Below, piece by piece: positions 8,001-17,985 of a stretch of 59,361 bases of DNA; the stretch's first letter is position 1; every line of letters starts with the position of its first letter. The stretch comes from Bacteroidales bacterium. Lineage in GTDB: Bacteria; Bacteroidota; Bacteroidia; Bacteroidales; VadinHA17. The notes under the pieces are model-generated. The model had not been told where the DNA came from. It searched no databases and was given only the letters and a program-made list of their open reading frames with translations. A program made the translations under genes and the position numbers. The stretch covers positions 1-59,361 of the forward strand of contig JANTGF010000014.1 in the NCBI GenBank assembly GCA_024763075.1. Direction: 5' to 3'.

Positions 8001-9197
8001 ATGATAGATAAACCGGTAAATAATGAATTGAATTTACCCAAAGCTGTGCTTGTGGGTTTAACCACAGGTGACAGAGATAGGCACGAAGTAATGGAATATC
8101 TGGAGGAGCTGGCTTTTCTTGCCGAAACTGCCGGGGCTGAGCCTGTAAAAATTTTCACCCAATCTCTGGATTTACCCAATTCAAAATATTTCGTTGGCAC
8201 CGGAAAGTTGAAAGAAATAGAAGAGTTTATAAAGGAAGAGGGAATAAAACTGGCCATCTTTGACGATGAACTTACATCAAGTCAGCTACGGAATATTGAA
8301 AAGCGACTGGACTGCCGTGTGCTGGACAGAACGAATCTGATTCTGGATATTTTTGCAAGCCGGGCAAAAACGGCACACGCTATGGTGCAGGTTGAACTGG
8401 CTCAGTATCAGTATTTACTCCCCCGGTTAACAAGGATGTGGACGCACCTTGAACGTCAGAGAGGGGGGATTGGTCTCAGGGGGCCCGGTGAAACAGAAAT
8501 AGAAACGGACCGCAGGATAATCCGGGATAAAATCGCTAAATTAAAAACTCAGCTTGTAAAAATAGATAAGCAAAAGGCTACACAGAGAAAAAACCGTGGA
8601 AAAATGGTACGGGTGGCATTGGTAGGTTATACAAATGTTGGTAAATCTACTATCATGAACCTATTAAGTAAATCAGATATTTTTGCAGAAAACAAATTAT
8701 TTGCAACCCTTGACACTACTGTTCGGAAAGTAGTAATTAACAATCTCCCATTTTTATTATCTGATACAGTGGGATTTATAAGAAAGTTGCCACATCATCT
8801 CGTAGAGTCGTTTAAATCAACCCTGGATGAAGTCCGGGAAGCTGATATACTTATCCATGTTGCTGATATTTCACATTCCGGATTTGAAGAACAAATCACC
8901 GTTGTTAGAAATACACTTAAAGAATTGGGTGCTGCAACCAAGCCGACCTATCTTGTTTTTAATAAAACAGATGCCTACAGTTTTATTGAAAAAGATGATG
9001 ATGACCTAACTCCTAAAACACGTGAGAATTTAAGTATGGAGGAATTGATGAACAGCTGGATGGCAAGAGATCATAACCCTTCCATTTTTATTTCTGCAAA
9101 AGAAAAGTTAAATATCTCTGAGTTTAAGGAGAAAATTTATTCAATGGTTAAGGAGATTCATGTAAAAAGATATCCTTACAACGATTTTCTATATTAA
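8001..9197 (+). CDS. hflX: GTPase HflX, ribosome-associated
   Basis: A 398-residue HflX-type GTPase that splits or rescues 50S/70S ribosomes under stress. The N-terminal HflX domain (about 15-190) includes the signature RGPGETEIETDRR near residue 165, followed by a coiled-coil linker. The G domain has the P-loop GYTNVGKS (209-216), DTVGF (switch II/G3) and NKTD (G4). The length fits the family. The last nine bases overlap the convergent asd gene (9189-9197). Confidence 0.96.
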   Translation: MIDKPVNNELNLPKAVLVGLTTGDRDRHEVMEYLEELAFLAETAGAEPVKIFTQSLDLPNSKYFVGTGKLKEIEEFIKEEGIKLAIFDDELTSSQLRNIEKRLDCRVLDRTNLILDIFASRAKTAHAMVQVELAQYQYLLPRLTRMWTHLERQRGGIGLRGPGETEIETDRRIIRDKIAKLKTQLVKIDKQKATQRKNRGKMVRVALVGYTNVGKSTIMNLLSKSDIFAENKLFATLDTTVRKVVINNLPFLLSDTVGFIRKLPHHLVESFKSTLDEVREADILIHVADISHSGFEEQITVVRNTLKELGAATKPTYLVFNKTDAYSFIEKDDDDLTPKTRENLSMEELMNSWMARDHNPSIFISAKEKLNISEFKEKIYSMVKEIHVKRYPYNDFLY

Positions 9198-10178
9198 TTT
9201 CCTGCTGATTAACTTTTCTGCTATCTGAATGGCATTTGTAGCAGCTCCTTTGCGGAGGTTGTCAGATACAATCCACAAATTTAAGCAGTTCTCTCTGGAC
9301 TCATCCAAACGGATTCTGCCAACGAAAACATCATCTTTCCCTTTTGAGTTAATTGGCATCGGGTATTCATTCCGGGATGGGTTGTCAACGATAGTAATAC
9401 CGGGAGCCTCTTTTAAAATGGAAAGGATCTCTGATAACTGAAAAGTTTTGTCGAATTCCAGGTTCACTGACTCAGAATGGCCACCTGTAACTGGGACCCT
9501 GACAGTTGTAGCTGTAACCTTAACTGTTGGATCAGCAAGAATTTTATGAGTTTCATTCACCATTTTCATTTCTTCCTTTGTATAACCGTTCTGTTCGAAA
9601 ACATCAATGTGCGGAAGACAATTCATATCTATTTTATGGGGGTAGAAGCGGGGTTCATCCTTTCCCAGCCTTTCTGCTTCCAATTGCTTAACTGCATGAA
9701 TCCCTGAGCCGGTAACAGATTGATAAGTAGATACTACAATACGGTTAATACGGTATTTCCAATGCAGAGGTGCAATGGCCATCAGCATTTGAATGGTTGA
9801 GCAATTCGGATTCGCAATTATTTTATCCTCCTTTGTGAGAATATCTCCGTTTATCTCCGGGATGATGAGTTTTTTTAACGGATCCATTCTCCAGGCTGAG
9901 GAGTTATCGATTACCACAGTTCCAAGTTTGGCAAACTCAGGCGCTACCTGGAGAGAAAGGCCAGATCCGGCTGAAAAAAGAGCAATGTCAGGTTTGAAAT
10001 CCAATGCATTGGAAACAGATTGAACCGTGAGTTCATTCCCTTTGAAAATAATTTTCTTATTTACAGATCTATCACTGGCAACCGGCATGAAATCAGTAAC
10101 CGGGAAATTCCTTTCTTCCAGTACCCGGATCATCGTTTTTCCTACAATCCCTGTGGCACCTACAACAACAACTTTCAT
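9189..10178 (-). CDS. asd: aspartate-semialdehyde dehydrogenase
   Basis: Asd reduces aspartyl phosphate to aspartate semialdehyde, the branch point for lysine/diaminopimelate, threonine and methionine. The 329-residue enzyme has the NADP-binding start VVVGATGIVGKTM, nucleophile C126 in NPNCSTIQM, and the conserved H234 in VTGGHSE. The length matches the Gram-negative class of about 330-340. Diaminopimelate use agrees with dapD and mpl elsewhere in this window. A minus-strand -7 box at 10292-10299 is a possible promoter. The 3' end overlaps hflX by 9 bases, tail to tail. Confidence 0.96.
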   Translation of the reverse strand: MKVVVVGATGIVGKTMIRVLEERNFPVTDFMPVASDRSVNKKIIFKGNELTVQSVSNALDFKPDIALFSAGSGLSLQVAPEFAKLGTVVIDNSSAWRMDPLKKLIIPEINGDILTKEDKIIANPNCSTIQMLMAIAPLHWKYRINRIVVSTYQSVTGSGIHAVKQLEAERLGKDEPRFYPHKIDMNCLPHIDVFEQNGYTKEEMKMVNETHKILADPTVKVTATTVRVPVTGGHSESVNLEFDKTFQLSEILSILKEAPGITIVDNPSRNEYPMPINSKGKDDVFVGRIRLDESRENCLNLWIVSDNLRKGAATNAIQIAEKLISRKLI

Positions 10179-10291
10179 CCGCAGAAAATTAAACAGTTTT
10201 TACAATATTAATAAACAAAATCACCTGATTTTTCGTAAACAGAATTTAATCACTTATTTGGTATTGTGTCAGACATTAAAATTTAAGACAC

Positions 10292-10299
10292 CAAAGTTA
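10292..10299 (-). promoter_or_regulatory. possible -7 element for asd
   Basis: Minus-strand TAACTTTG fits TAnnTTTG, 114 bases upstream of the asd ATG, in the intergenic space shared with the divergent lamin-tail gene. Confidence 0.35.
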
Positions 10300-10330
10300 G
10301 ATTATTTTCTGGTATTATTGACAGGCTTTT

Positions 10331-12979
10331 ATGAGAAAACTCTTCCTGCTTCTATGGCTTTTACCTGTGTTGCTGACCGCACAGGTATCTTTTAATTTTG
10401 AAGGTGGATCAATTGAAAATTGGGAGGAAAGTGAAGCGGACAGATGGATTGCAGATAGTCTGAATGCCATCAATGGTAGTTTCTCACTTCATCATATTTT
10501 TGATAATCCCTCATCAGGGCATGATCAGATATCAGTCGCAATCAATGATTTAAAACCAGATCAGGGCAAAACTACCTGGCGTTTTAAAATTAGACATTCT
10601 TACCCGCCCTCGTCAGCGAATAATTGGGCGGTATATCTCTTTGCCGATATAAATGCTGTCGAAATGTATCCTTCGGGGAGAGCCAATGGTTATGTACTTG
10701 GAGTGAATTTTACCGGTTCAGATGACCTGATAAAACTATGGAAAGTCTCAGAAGGTGTAAAAGCACCTGTAATTGCTACGGATTTTAACTGGCAGGACAG
10801 TATACCGGTTGATTCCGCAGTAGCTTTTCAGGTGAATCGTTCAAAAGAGGGTGACTGGTCAGTTTACATTGGAACCGGAGGAGACTATAGCAGGATGATT
10901 GAAATTGGCACTGCAAAAGATGAGGAATTGGCAAATGCAGCCTGCTTTGGTGTCTATTATGAATATTCTTCATCACAGGACAGAAAATTATGGGTGGATG
11001 ATATTTCAATATCCGGACCATTTATTAAAGATACAATACCCCCTGAACTGATAAATCTTGAAATAGTTTCTTCAAATGCTTTAAGCTTAGAATTCAATGA
11101 GCCTCTTCAGGATACTTCCTGGGCAGATTTTAACAATTTCTTTGTAGATCAGGGAGTAGGAAATCCTGTAATTATCGAAGAGAAAGTCCCGGGTATTTTA
11201 CAAATGACTTTTGGGAATGATTTTAAGGATGAAACCATACATCATCTGGAGGTTAAAAATGTCAGTGATTTATCAGGGAATACTTTGTTAACATTTAAAA
11301 AGGAATTCTTTTGGTACATTATCAGGCCTTTTGATATTGTGATCAATGAAATTATGGCGGATCCGGTTCCGTCAATTGGTCTGCCCGAAAAGGAATTTAT
11401 TGAATTAAAGAACAATACTTTCTGGGATCTCAAAATTGATGGCTGGAAGTTCAGGGTGGGTACAAAAGAGAAACCCATTCCATCATTTATTTTTCCGGCA
11501 GAAGCTCATTTGATCCTGTGTGAAGAATCTGATACTTCCTTTTTCCTGCCTTTTGGACATGTCAAAGGAGTTTCCGGTTTACCAACACTTAACAATGACG
11601 GACAGGATTTGGTATTGCTGGATTCATCCGGGGTGGTGATATCTTTTGTTTCATACAAACAGGACTGGTATCAGAATGATTTAAAGTCTGAGGGAGGCTG
11701 GTCATTGGAGCAAATTGATCCGGGAGTGCCGTGTGCAGGAGCTGAAAACTGGCGGGCATCTGATGATTTAAGCGGGGGTACACCCGGAAAGGAGAATTCA
11801 GTTTTTGCCTCAAATCCGGATTATACCAACCCCGGATTAAGAAGTGTCATCATCCGGGACAGTAACAAAGTTGAGGTGGTTTTTAATGAACCATACAATA
11901 GGTTTACGGCAAACAATCACTTGTTATATGAGATTGATAATTCTTTTGGCACCCCTGATTCAGTTGAGCTGATTGCACCTGATTATCGCAAACTTATTCT
12001 TACATACCCCGGTTCATTTACCGGAAATACTATTTATACTCTGAAAGTTGGAAAAAACTTTTCCGATTGCTCAGGAAATACAATTGGTGATACTTATTCA
12101 ATGTCTTTTGGTATTCCTGAAAAAGCGGAAATTCATGATGTAATTATTAATGAAATACTCTTTCACCCTCTTCCAGATGGTGTTGATTACGTGGAGATTT
12201 TTAATCGATCAGAAAAAATACTGGATGCAACTGATCTCAGAATTGCTTCAAGGGATGATATTTCAGGGGAACTTACTTCTGTTTTGAGTTTTACAACTGA
12301 GCCCATGATATTATTACCTCACCGGTTTTTGGTATTAACAGAAAATCCGGCGCAGGTTGAAGTTCAGTATCCTTTTGCTAATCCTTCCTGTTTCCTGAGA
12401 ACTGAAAAATTACCATCTTTTCCCAATTATGAAGGGACAGTTGTAATAACTGATAAATGGTTTAATATTCTGGATGAATTCAATTATTCTGAGGAAATGC
12501 ACTTTAGTTTGCTTCAGAACAAAGCAGGAGTATCATTGGAAAGATTAAATCAGGATAACTTCAACATGGATAAATCAAACTGGCATTCTGCAGCTGAAAC
12601 AGTAAATTTCGGAACACCTGGTTTGAAAAATTCGCAATATCTTGAAAAATCCGAATCAACCGATCCTGTTTGGATTGATCCTGAAGTTTTCTCCCCGGAT
12701 AATGACGGATACAGGGATGTGGTTCAGGTATTTTATATGTTTAACCAGCCAGGTTATGTTGCAAATGTAACGGTATTCAATTCCAGAGGCAGACGGATTA
12801 GATTCTTACATGAGAATGAACTTTTAGGGACCACCGGAAGTTTTTTGTGGGATGGAGAAGACGAAACAGGGAGAAAAGCAGATATTGGGATTTATGTATT
12901 TTTTATAGAAGTTTTTGATCTGAAAGGTAATGTTAAAGTATATAAGAAAGCCTGTGTACTCGCACATAAACTGAACTAA
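10331..12979 (+). CDS. large secreted lamin-tail-domain surface protein
   Basis: An 882-residue exported protein with a clear signal peptide (MRKLFLLLWLLPVLLTAQ). After an N-terminal jelly-roll-like part come two lamin-tail/LTD modules, recognisable by INEIMADPVP (about residue 338) and INEILFHPLPDG (about residue 607), with Ig-like BACON/SbsA-type segments between them (PPELINLEIVSSNALSLEF, LRSVIIRDSNKVEVVFNEPY). The last 100 residues (SPDNDGYRDVVQV...DETGRKADIGIYVFFIEVFD) look like the FlgD/gliding C-terminal Ig fold common in Bacteroidota surface proteins. No enzyme motif is seen, so an adhesive or envelope role is likely. It shares its last four bases with the convergent MFS gene. Confidence 0.88.
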   Translation: MRKLFLLLWLLPVLLTAQVSFNFEGGSIENWEESEADRWIADSLNAINGSFSLHHIFDNPSSGHDQISVAINDLKPDQGKTTWRFKIRHSYPPSSANNWAVYLFADINAVEMYPSGRANGYVLGVNFTGSDDLIKLWKVSEGVKAPVIATDFNWQDSIPVDSAVAFQVNRSKEGDWSVYIGTGGDYSRMIEIGTAKDEELANAACFGVYYEYSSSQDRKLWVDDISISGPFIKDTIPPELINLEIVSSNALSLEFNEPLQDTSWADFNNFFVDQGVGNPVIIEEKVPGILQMTFGNDFKDETIHHLEVKNVSDLSGNTLLTFKKEFFWYIIRPFDIVINEIMADPVPSIGLPEKEFIELKNNTFWDLKIDGWKFRVGTKEKPIPSFIFPAEAHLILCEESDTSFFLPFGHVKGVSGLPTLNNDGQDLVLLDSSGVVISFVSYKQDWYQNDLKSEGGWSLEQIDPGVPCAGAENWRASDDLSGGTPGKENSVFASNPDYTNPGLRSVIIRDSNKVEVVFNEPYNRFTANNHLLYEIDNSFGTPDSVELIAPDYRKLILTYPGSFTGNTIYTLKVGKNFSDCSGNTIGDTYSMSFGIPEKAEIHDVIINEILFHPLPDGVDYVEIFNRSEKILDATDLRIASRDDISGELTSVLSFTTEPMILLPHRFLVLTENPAQVEVQYPFANPSCFLRTEKLPSFPNYEGTVVITDKWFNILDEFNYSEEMHFSLLQNKAGVSLERLNQDNFNMDKSNWHSAAETVNFGTPGLKNSQYLEKSESTDPVWIDPEVFSPDNDGYRDVVQVFYMFNQPGYVANVTVFNSRGRRIRFLHENELLGTTGSFLWDGEDETGRKADIGIYVFFIEVFDLKGNVKVYKKACVLAHKLN

Positions 12980-14175
12980 TCCGGTTTAAAGATCTTCTTT
13001 CTTTTCTTTGGCAGCATCAAAGCAAAAGGGATTGCCAGCAAAGCCACAAAACTACTGATCAAATAGGTGATATCCATCCCAAATTTATCGGAAAGGAACC
13101 CAACCAGCAATAGCATCAGAGAACTTAATCCAAAGCTGATGGTCATGTAAATACCATTTACAAAAGCCCGGTGTTCGGTATCCAACTCCTGAACAATGGC
13201 GAGCATTACAGGGCCCGGGGCAACAAGAAAGAAACCGGTGAGTACAAGGATGGGAAAAGTTAATATCCCTTCTGAATGAAGAAAGATCCACATAAGTACT
13301 GGTGAAGCAGCTGTAATGATGACCATAGCCGTCCGGCGGCCAATACGGTCAGAGAAAGTTCCTGCCGTAAAGGTTCCAATCACACCGGCAAACTGAATGA
13401 CCGATAAGGCAATTCCTGCAAACCACAATGAATTCCCTTTGTCAGTAAGGTAAACAGAAAGATATAAGGTAAGGGCAGATTTCATTGCACCGCGAAAAAA
13501 GATGATCATACCAAGAATTAAAAAGGTAGGCAGGAATTTCTTAAATGTAGATGTATAACTTACATGAACTTTCTCTTTCTGAAAATCTTCCCGCAGGTCA
13601 ATATTTCGCAATTTGAAAAATAAAATTGCAGAAGCAATTAATCCGAACGGAATAAGTTTGTAAGTACCATCAAGCCCCCAGTGGGTTACTGCTGCCACGA
13701 TAATGAGCGGGCCCAGGGTTCTTGCAAGTTCGCCGCCAACCATGAAGAAACTCATGCCCTTACCCAGTTTATTGCCTGAAATATGCCTGATCATTACCGG
13801 TGATGGAACATGGAACATTGTTGAGCTTAAGCCTGCAATAAAAAGGAGGATAGCAAGGATCAGGTAGCTGGGTGCAAGCCCGATCAGGCTCATGGAAATA
13901 GTGGTAATTGCCGGAGCAAAAATGACAAAATACCGTACTTTGAAATTGTCGGCAAGGATACCTATAAAAGGATTGAAAAGGGAGGGGATTCTCTGAATAA
14001 CCGATAACATTCCTGCCAAAGAAAGGCTTATCCCAAGTTTTTCAACAATAAGAGGAAGGATGGGAGCAAGGAATGAGGAGTAAATATCATGTGCCAGATG
14101 AGCCAGACTAATGGAAACCACATCTCCCGAGCGAAAATTTTTCTTATGTTGAATTTGATTTTTATTTTCTTCCAC
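12976..14175 (-). CDS. MFS transporter
   Basis: The 399-residue product is an integral membrane protein with about 12 hydrophobic segments in two halves. The first half carries GILADNFKVRYFVI, a weak form of the loop 2-3 motif, and the second half has the matching GTFSDRIGRRTAMV, the classical DxxGRR motif of the major facilitator superfamily. The pattern resembles the fosmidomycin-resistance/sugar-efflux branch, but the substrate cannot be inferred. It is convergent with the lamin-tail gene and lies 11 bases downstream of the PNP gene, so it may be the last gene of the sppA-lpxK-PNP transcript. Confidence 0.9.
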   Translation of the reverse strand: MEENKNQIQHKKNFRSGDVVSISLAHLAHDIYSSFLAPILPLIVEKLGISLSLAGMLSVIQRIPSLFNPFIGILADNFKVRYFVIFAPAITTISMSLIGLAPSYLILAILLFIAGLSSTMFHVPSPVMIRHISGNKLGKGMSFFMVGGELARTLGPLIIVAAVTHWGLDGTYKLIPFGLIASAILFFKLRNIDLREDFQKEKVHVSYTSTFKKFLPTFLILGMIIFFRGAMKSALTLYLSVYLTDKGNSLWFAGIALSVIQFAGVIGTFTAGTFSDRIGRRTAMVIITAASPVLMWIFLHSEGILTFPILVLTGFFLVAPGPVMLAIVQELDTEHRAFVNGIYMTISFGLSSLMLLLVGFLSDKFGMDITYLISSFVALLAIPFALMLPKKRKKIFKPD

Positions 14176-14186
14176 AAAAGCAATCC

Positions 14187-15005
14187 TTAAAGCATACTGA
14201 TTAATTCACTCATGATCACAGTCATTTTCTCTTCGGCTTTGGCAGCAACCTTCTGAACGGCCTCATGAGTAATGGTTTCAATTTTTCCGGGCACTCCCAG
14301 GTCAGTAATAATTGAAATTGCAAAGCATGGAAGGCCCATCTGATGAGCCACGATTGTTTCAGGGACTGTTGACATTCCTACTGTATCGGAACCAATGATT
14401 CGAAAATACTTATATTCAGCAGGGGTTTCGAAGGTGGGCCCTGTTGTTGCAGTATAAATACCTTCTTTTACATTTATTTGTTTCTTTTGGGCAATTTTTT
14501 TTACTTTCAGAATAAGATCTTTGGAATAAACTTGTTCCATATCGGGAAAACGAACGCCAAATTCAGGGTAGTGCTTTCCTATTAATGGGTTTGGAATCAG
14601 GTTAATATGGTCAGTAATGATCATCAGATCCCCAATCTCAAATTCCGGATTTACGCCCCCGCTAGCATTCGATAAAAAGAGGTATTTAATGCCTAAAAAT
14701 TTTAATATTCTCACAGGAAAGATTACATCCTGAATATTGTAACCTTCGTAGTAATGAAACCGTCCCTGCATGGCAACCACCTTTTTATTTCCCAGTATCC
14801 CGAAAATGAGCCTGCCATGGTGGCCATCCACCGTAGATACCGGGAAGTTGGGTATTTTTTCATAGTCCATCTCATGATGTATGGCTATTTCATTGACAAG
14901 GCCACCAAGCCCGGTTCCCAGGATTATTCCAATTTCGGGTTTAAAAGGAATAGTTTCTTCAAGAAAAGAGATTGTTTCTTTTATTTTTCCTAACATAATC
15001 AACAA
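14187..15005 (-). CDS. purine-nucleoside phosphorylase
   Basis: The 272-residue enzyme splits purine nucleosides with phosphate in the salvage pathway. It belongs to the trimeric PNP/MTAP family: ILGTGLGGL near residue 30 (phosphate loop), MQGRFHYYEGY near 80, SNASGGVNPEF near 113 and ATTGPTFETPAEYKYF near 185. The start at 15005 (MLIMLGK) overlaps the end of lpxK by 47 bases; the internal ATG at 14996 (MLGKIKE) is an equally good start. Overlap and shared strand imply one transcript with lpxK and sppA, an arrangement common in Bacteroidota. Confidence 0.94.
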   Translation of the reverse strand: MLIMLGKIKETISFLEETIPFKPEIGIILGTGLGGLVNEIAIHHEMDYEKIPNFPVSTVDGHHGRLIFGILGNKKVVAMQGRFHYYEGYNIQDVIFPVRILKFLGIKYLFLSNASGGVNPEFEIGDLMIITDHINLIPNPLIGKHYPEFGVRFPDMEQVYSKDLILKVKKIAQKKQINVKEGIYTATTGPTFETPAEYKYFRIIGSDTVGMSTVPETIVAHQMGLPCFAISIITDLGVPGKIETITHEAVQKVAAKAEEKMTVIMSELISML

Positions 15006-16068
15006 TGTATTTCACAAAGGATGCCTTTGCTCTGTTATGAAAACTTACTTCAATAGGAATGTAATACCAGAATCTTTTTTCAGGTAAAACTTTATCCTTA
15101 TATCCAACAAGGCGCATGGCATCTTTCTCAGTAGTAATAATTATTTTATTCTCATTTTCAATGTTATTAAATGTATCTTCGATATGTATCATATCTTTTG
15201 GAGCAAAGTTATGATGATCCGGGAATTTTATTTCTTTAATTTTTGGAGAAATACTGCGAGTATGTCTTCGAAGTGGCCTGGAATTTGCAATTCCGGTAAC
15301 TAAAAGAATACTGTACTTTCCGGTTTTGCAATCCTCTTTCAACAATGTAGCAGCAGAATCACTAAAAACCGGTTTCATCTCTCCATATTTTATGGTTGTG
15401 AAAAAGAGTTTCTGATAAGGATAAAGATTCATTTCACTGAGAATAATTCTTTGTTCAATCGGCTTTAGATTCTCAGGGCATTTAGTTGTAACTACGATAT
15501 GGGCTCTTGTTTTTTCAGAAGGGCTTTCCCTCAGCCGGCCTAAAGGGAGATAGTGATCTTTGGATAAGGGCTGATTAAAATCGATCATCAGAATCGACAG
15601 CCCGGGTATCACATATCTGTGCTGATAAGCATCATCAAGGAGAATGACATCCAGCGAATTATCACGTTCTATCAGTTCTCTGATGCCATGAACCCTGTTT
15701 TTATCAACCGCCAGGGTAACCTCCGGAAACTTTTTCTTCATTTGTAAAGGTTCATCACCAAGGTCATCTAGTGTAGAACTTTGATTTGCCAACAGAAAGC
15801 CTTTCGATTTTCGCTTATAACCACGGCTGAGTATGGCCACCTTAAATTCCTTTTCAAGAATGGAAACCAGAAACTCAATAAAAGGTGTTTTCCCTGTTCC
15901 TCCAACGGTTATGTTTCCAACACTTATAACCGGAATATGAAATTCTACTGAGCGCAGGATGTGATAATCAAAAAGTAAATTTCTGATAAAGGCAATCAAT
16001 CCGTATATCATTGAAAATGGCTTCAATAATAAATACCAGAAAATATTATTTTTTGATGGTCTGTTCAT
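14959..16068 (-). CDS. lpxK: tetraacyldisaccharide 4'-kinase (LpxK)
   Basis: LpxK phosphorylates the 4' position of the lipid A precursor at the inner membrane, giving lipid IVA. The 369-residue protein has an N-terminal hydrophobic helix (about residues 8-33), a P-loop GNITVGGTGKTPF (51-63), and the catalytic DDAYQHR motif around residue 145. The length is slightly above the E. coli enzyme and normal for Bacteroidota. It starts 36 bases after sppA on the same strand and its 3' end overlaps the PNP gene. Confidence 0.95.
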   Translation of the reverse strand: MNRPSKNNIFWYLLLKPFSMIYGLIAFIRNLLFDYHILRSVEFHIPVISVGNITVGGTGKTPFIEFLVSILEKEFKVAILSRGYKRKSKGFLLANQSSTLDDLGDEPLQMKKKFPEVTLAVDKNRVHGIRELIERDNSLDVILLDDAYQHRYVIPGLSILMIDFNQPLSKDHYLPLGRLRESPSEKTRAHIVVTTKCPENLKPIEQRIILSEMNLYPYQKLFFTTIKYGEMKPVFSDSAATLLKEDCKTGKYSILLVTGIANSRPLRRHTRSISPKIKEIKFPDHHNFAPKDMIHIEDTFNNIENENKIIITTEKDAMRLVGYKDKVLPEKRFWYYIPIEVSFHNRAKASFVKYIVDYVRKNKRNNLFS

Positions 16069-16104
16069 TTAAATTATTCAGCCCGGATTTTATCCGGGGA
16101 AAGA

Positions 16105-17877
16105 TTAATAAACTCTTAAATAATAGGGTAACCGCATTTGAATCTGGAATGAATTTTTGAGTTGCTGCAGTTCTTCATACAGATTATAATACTCACCCAG
16201 TTCGGCTTTGATGTTCTTTGTACGAATTTCAGAGTATAGATTCCTCATGATCATTTCAAAGGGGTCTTCAAGTTCAGGATATTCAACAATCCTGTAGTGA
16301 TCAAGATCAGTCATTTCTGCAGCAATATCAATGGCTTTTGTTAAACCACCAAAAATATCTACCAGTCCGTTTTCTTTTGCGTTGATTCCACTCCAAACCC
16401 GCCCCTGGCCAATAGAGTCAACAGTAGAAACAGTCATCCCTCTGCCTTCGCTGACATGAGAGATAAAGTCCTGGTATGTCTTTTCAATTCCGGATTGAAT
16501 GTATTCTCTTTCTTTCGGCCTCATAGGTCTGTAAATTGAACCCAGGTCGGCATTATTATTGGTTTTTGCCACATCAAAGGTCAGCCCAAGCTTCTCATTG
16601 AATAATTTTTCTGCATTAGGAATAGTGCCAAATACTCCTATTGATCCGGTTATGGTCATTGGATGGGCAACCAGGGTATCTGCCGGTGCCAGAATGTAAT
16701 AACCTCCTGATGCTGCAAGATTTCCCATGGATCCGATGACTGGCTTTGTTTTTTGGGCAAGTTGAACTTCTCTCCAGATATGCTCCGAAATCAGGGCACT
16801 TCCTCCCGGTGAGTTTACACGAAGGACGATGGCCTTAATGGTAGAGTCTTTTCTTGCTTTTCTAATGGCCTTAACAAAACGGGGTCCGCCAATACTAGAC
16901 TCAGCTCCCCTGTCAACTCCAATAACTCCCGATGCATAAATTACGGCAATTTTACTTTTCGCAAGTCCCCTTTTCGAAGAGGAATGTTTTGGCACCTTTG
17001 CATATTTTGAAGAATTAACGAAACGCAATTTTTTATTTGGATCAATCCCTGATTTTTTCCTCAGTAAATCCCTGATTTCATCTTCGTACATTAAACCATC
17101 AATCATTCCGGCTTTAACAGCATCAACAGGTTGCCGGATGCTAAGATTATCAGCAATTTTGTTTAGTTCATCAACGGAGACATTTCTGGATACAGAAATG
17201 TCTGTTAAGATTTTATTCCAGATAGACTCCAGGTATGCCATGATCTGTTCCCGGCTTGCTTCACTCATATCCTTTCGGAAGTATGGTTCCACCGCACTTT
17301 TGAATTTACCATGACGAAGAATCTGCATTTCTATTCCGAGTTTGTCCAGGGCTCCTTTGTAATACATAGTCTCAGATCGGAGACCCCTGAAATCAAAATA
17401 GGCTACCGGATTGCAGAAAATAGAATCGGCAATTGTGGCCAGGTAATAGGAGGTCTGGGGAAAGAATGAATTTGCCCAGGCAATAACAAATTTACCGGAT
17501 GTTTTGAAATCCTCCAGCGCCTCTCTTAACTCCTCCTGTGTTGCAATCCCGGGTGTTGCTGACCCTATATCAAGAAAGACACCTTCAATTTTTGGATCTG
17601 ACTTCGCCTTTTTCAGATTTTTCAGAATATCATTTAACCCTGTTTTTGGCTGCAGGTCAAAACTCATAAAATCAAAATTGAACGAATTCCCGGGACTCCG
17701 GTCCGGGATACTTTGATTGATTTTAAGATGTAAAATTGTCTGATCTTTAATGCTGACAGGTTTGTCCGCAGTTGAGATCATGGCCCCGATGATGCCAAAA
17801 ACCAAAAGAGTTATTACAAAAACAGAAAGAATGATTCCTGTTATGGTTGCTAAAGTGTACTTTAAAAAACTTTTCAT
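16105..17877 (-). CDS. sppA: signal peptide peptidase SppA, 67K type
   Basis: A 590-residue two-domain SppA that degrades cleaved signal peptides in the membrane. One N-terminal helix (about residues 8-33) anchors it. The catalytic lysine is K193 in FKSAVEP of the first domain, and the nucleophile is S390 in AASGGYYI of the second, as in the E. coli 67K enzyme where the dyad is split between domains. It is the first gene of the sppA-lpxK-PNP group, with a -7 box at 17909-17916. Confidence 0.96.
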   Translation of the reverse strand: MKSFLKYTLATITGIILSVFVITLLVFGIIGAMISTADKPVSIKDQTILHLKINQSIPDRSPGNSFNFDFMSFDLQPKTGLNDILKNLKKAKSDPKIEGVFLDIGSATPGIATQEELREALEDFKTSGKFVIAWANSFFPQTSYYLATIADSIFCNPVAYFDFRGLRSETMYYKGALDKLGIEMQILRHGKFKSAVEPYFRKDMSEASREQIMAYLESIWNKILTDISVSRNVSVDELNKIADNLSIRQPVDAVKAGMIDGLMYEDEIRDLLRKKSGIDPNKKLRFVNSSKYAKVPKHSSSKRGLAKSKIAVIYASGVIGVDRGAESSIGGPRFVKAIRKARKDSTIKAIVLRVNSPGGSALISEHIWREVQLAQKTKPVIGSMGNLAASGGYYILAPADTLVAHPMTITGSIGVFGTIPNAEKLFNEKLGLTFDVAKTNNNADLGSIYRPMRPKEREYIQSGIEKTYQDFISHVSEGRGMTVSTVDSIGQGRVWSGINAKENGLVDIFGGLTKAIDIAAEMTDLDHYRIVEYPELEDPFEMIMRNLYSEIRTKNIKAELGEYYNLYEELQQLKNSFQIQMRLPYYLRVY

Positions 17878-17908
17878 AGATCTGTATTAGGTAAATTAAA
17901 TTGTACTA

Positions 17909-17916
17909 CAAAGTTA
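17909..17916 (-). promoter_or_regulatory. -7 promoter element for the sppA-lpxK-PNP operon
   Basis: Minus-strand TAACTTTG matches TAnnTTTG and lies 32 bases before the sppA ATG. Confidence 0.45.
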
Positions 17917-17985
17917 GACGCTAAAGTATAAAATAAAAATGGAATGATATATTTGCTGTAATTTTCTTAAAGATTTTAAGAAACA

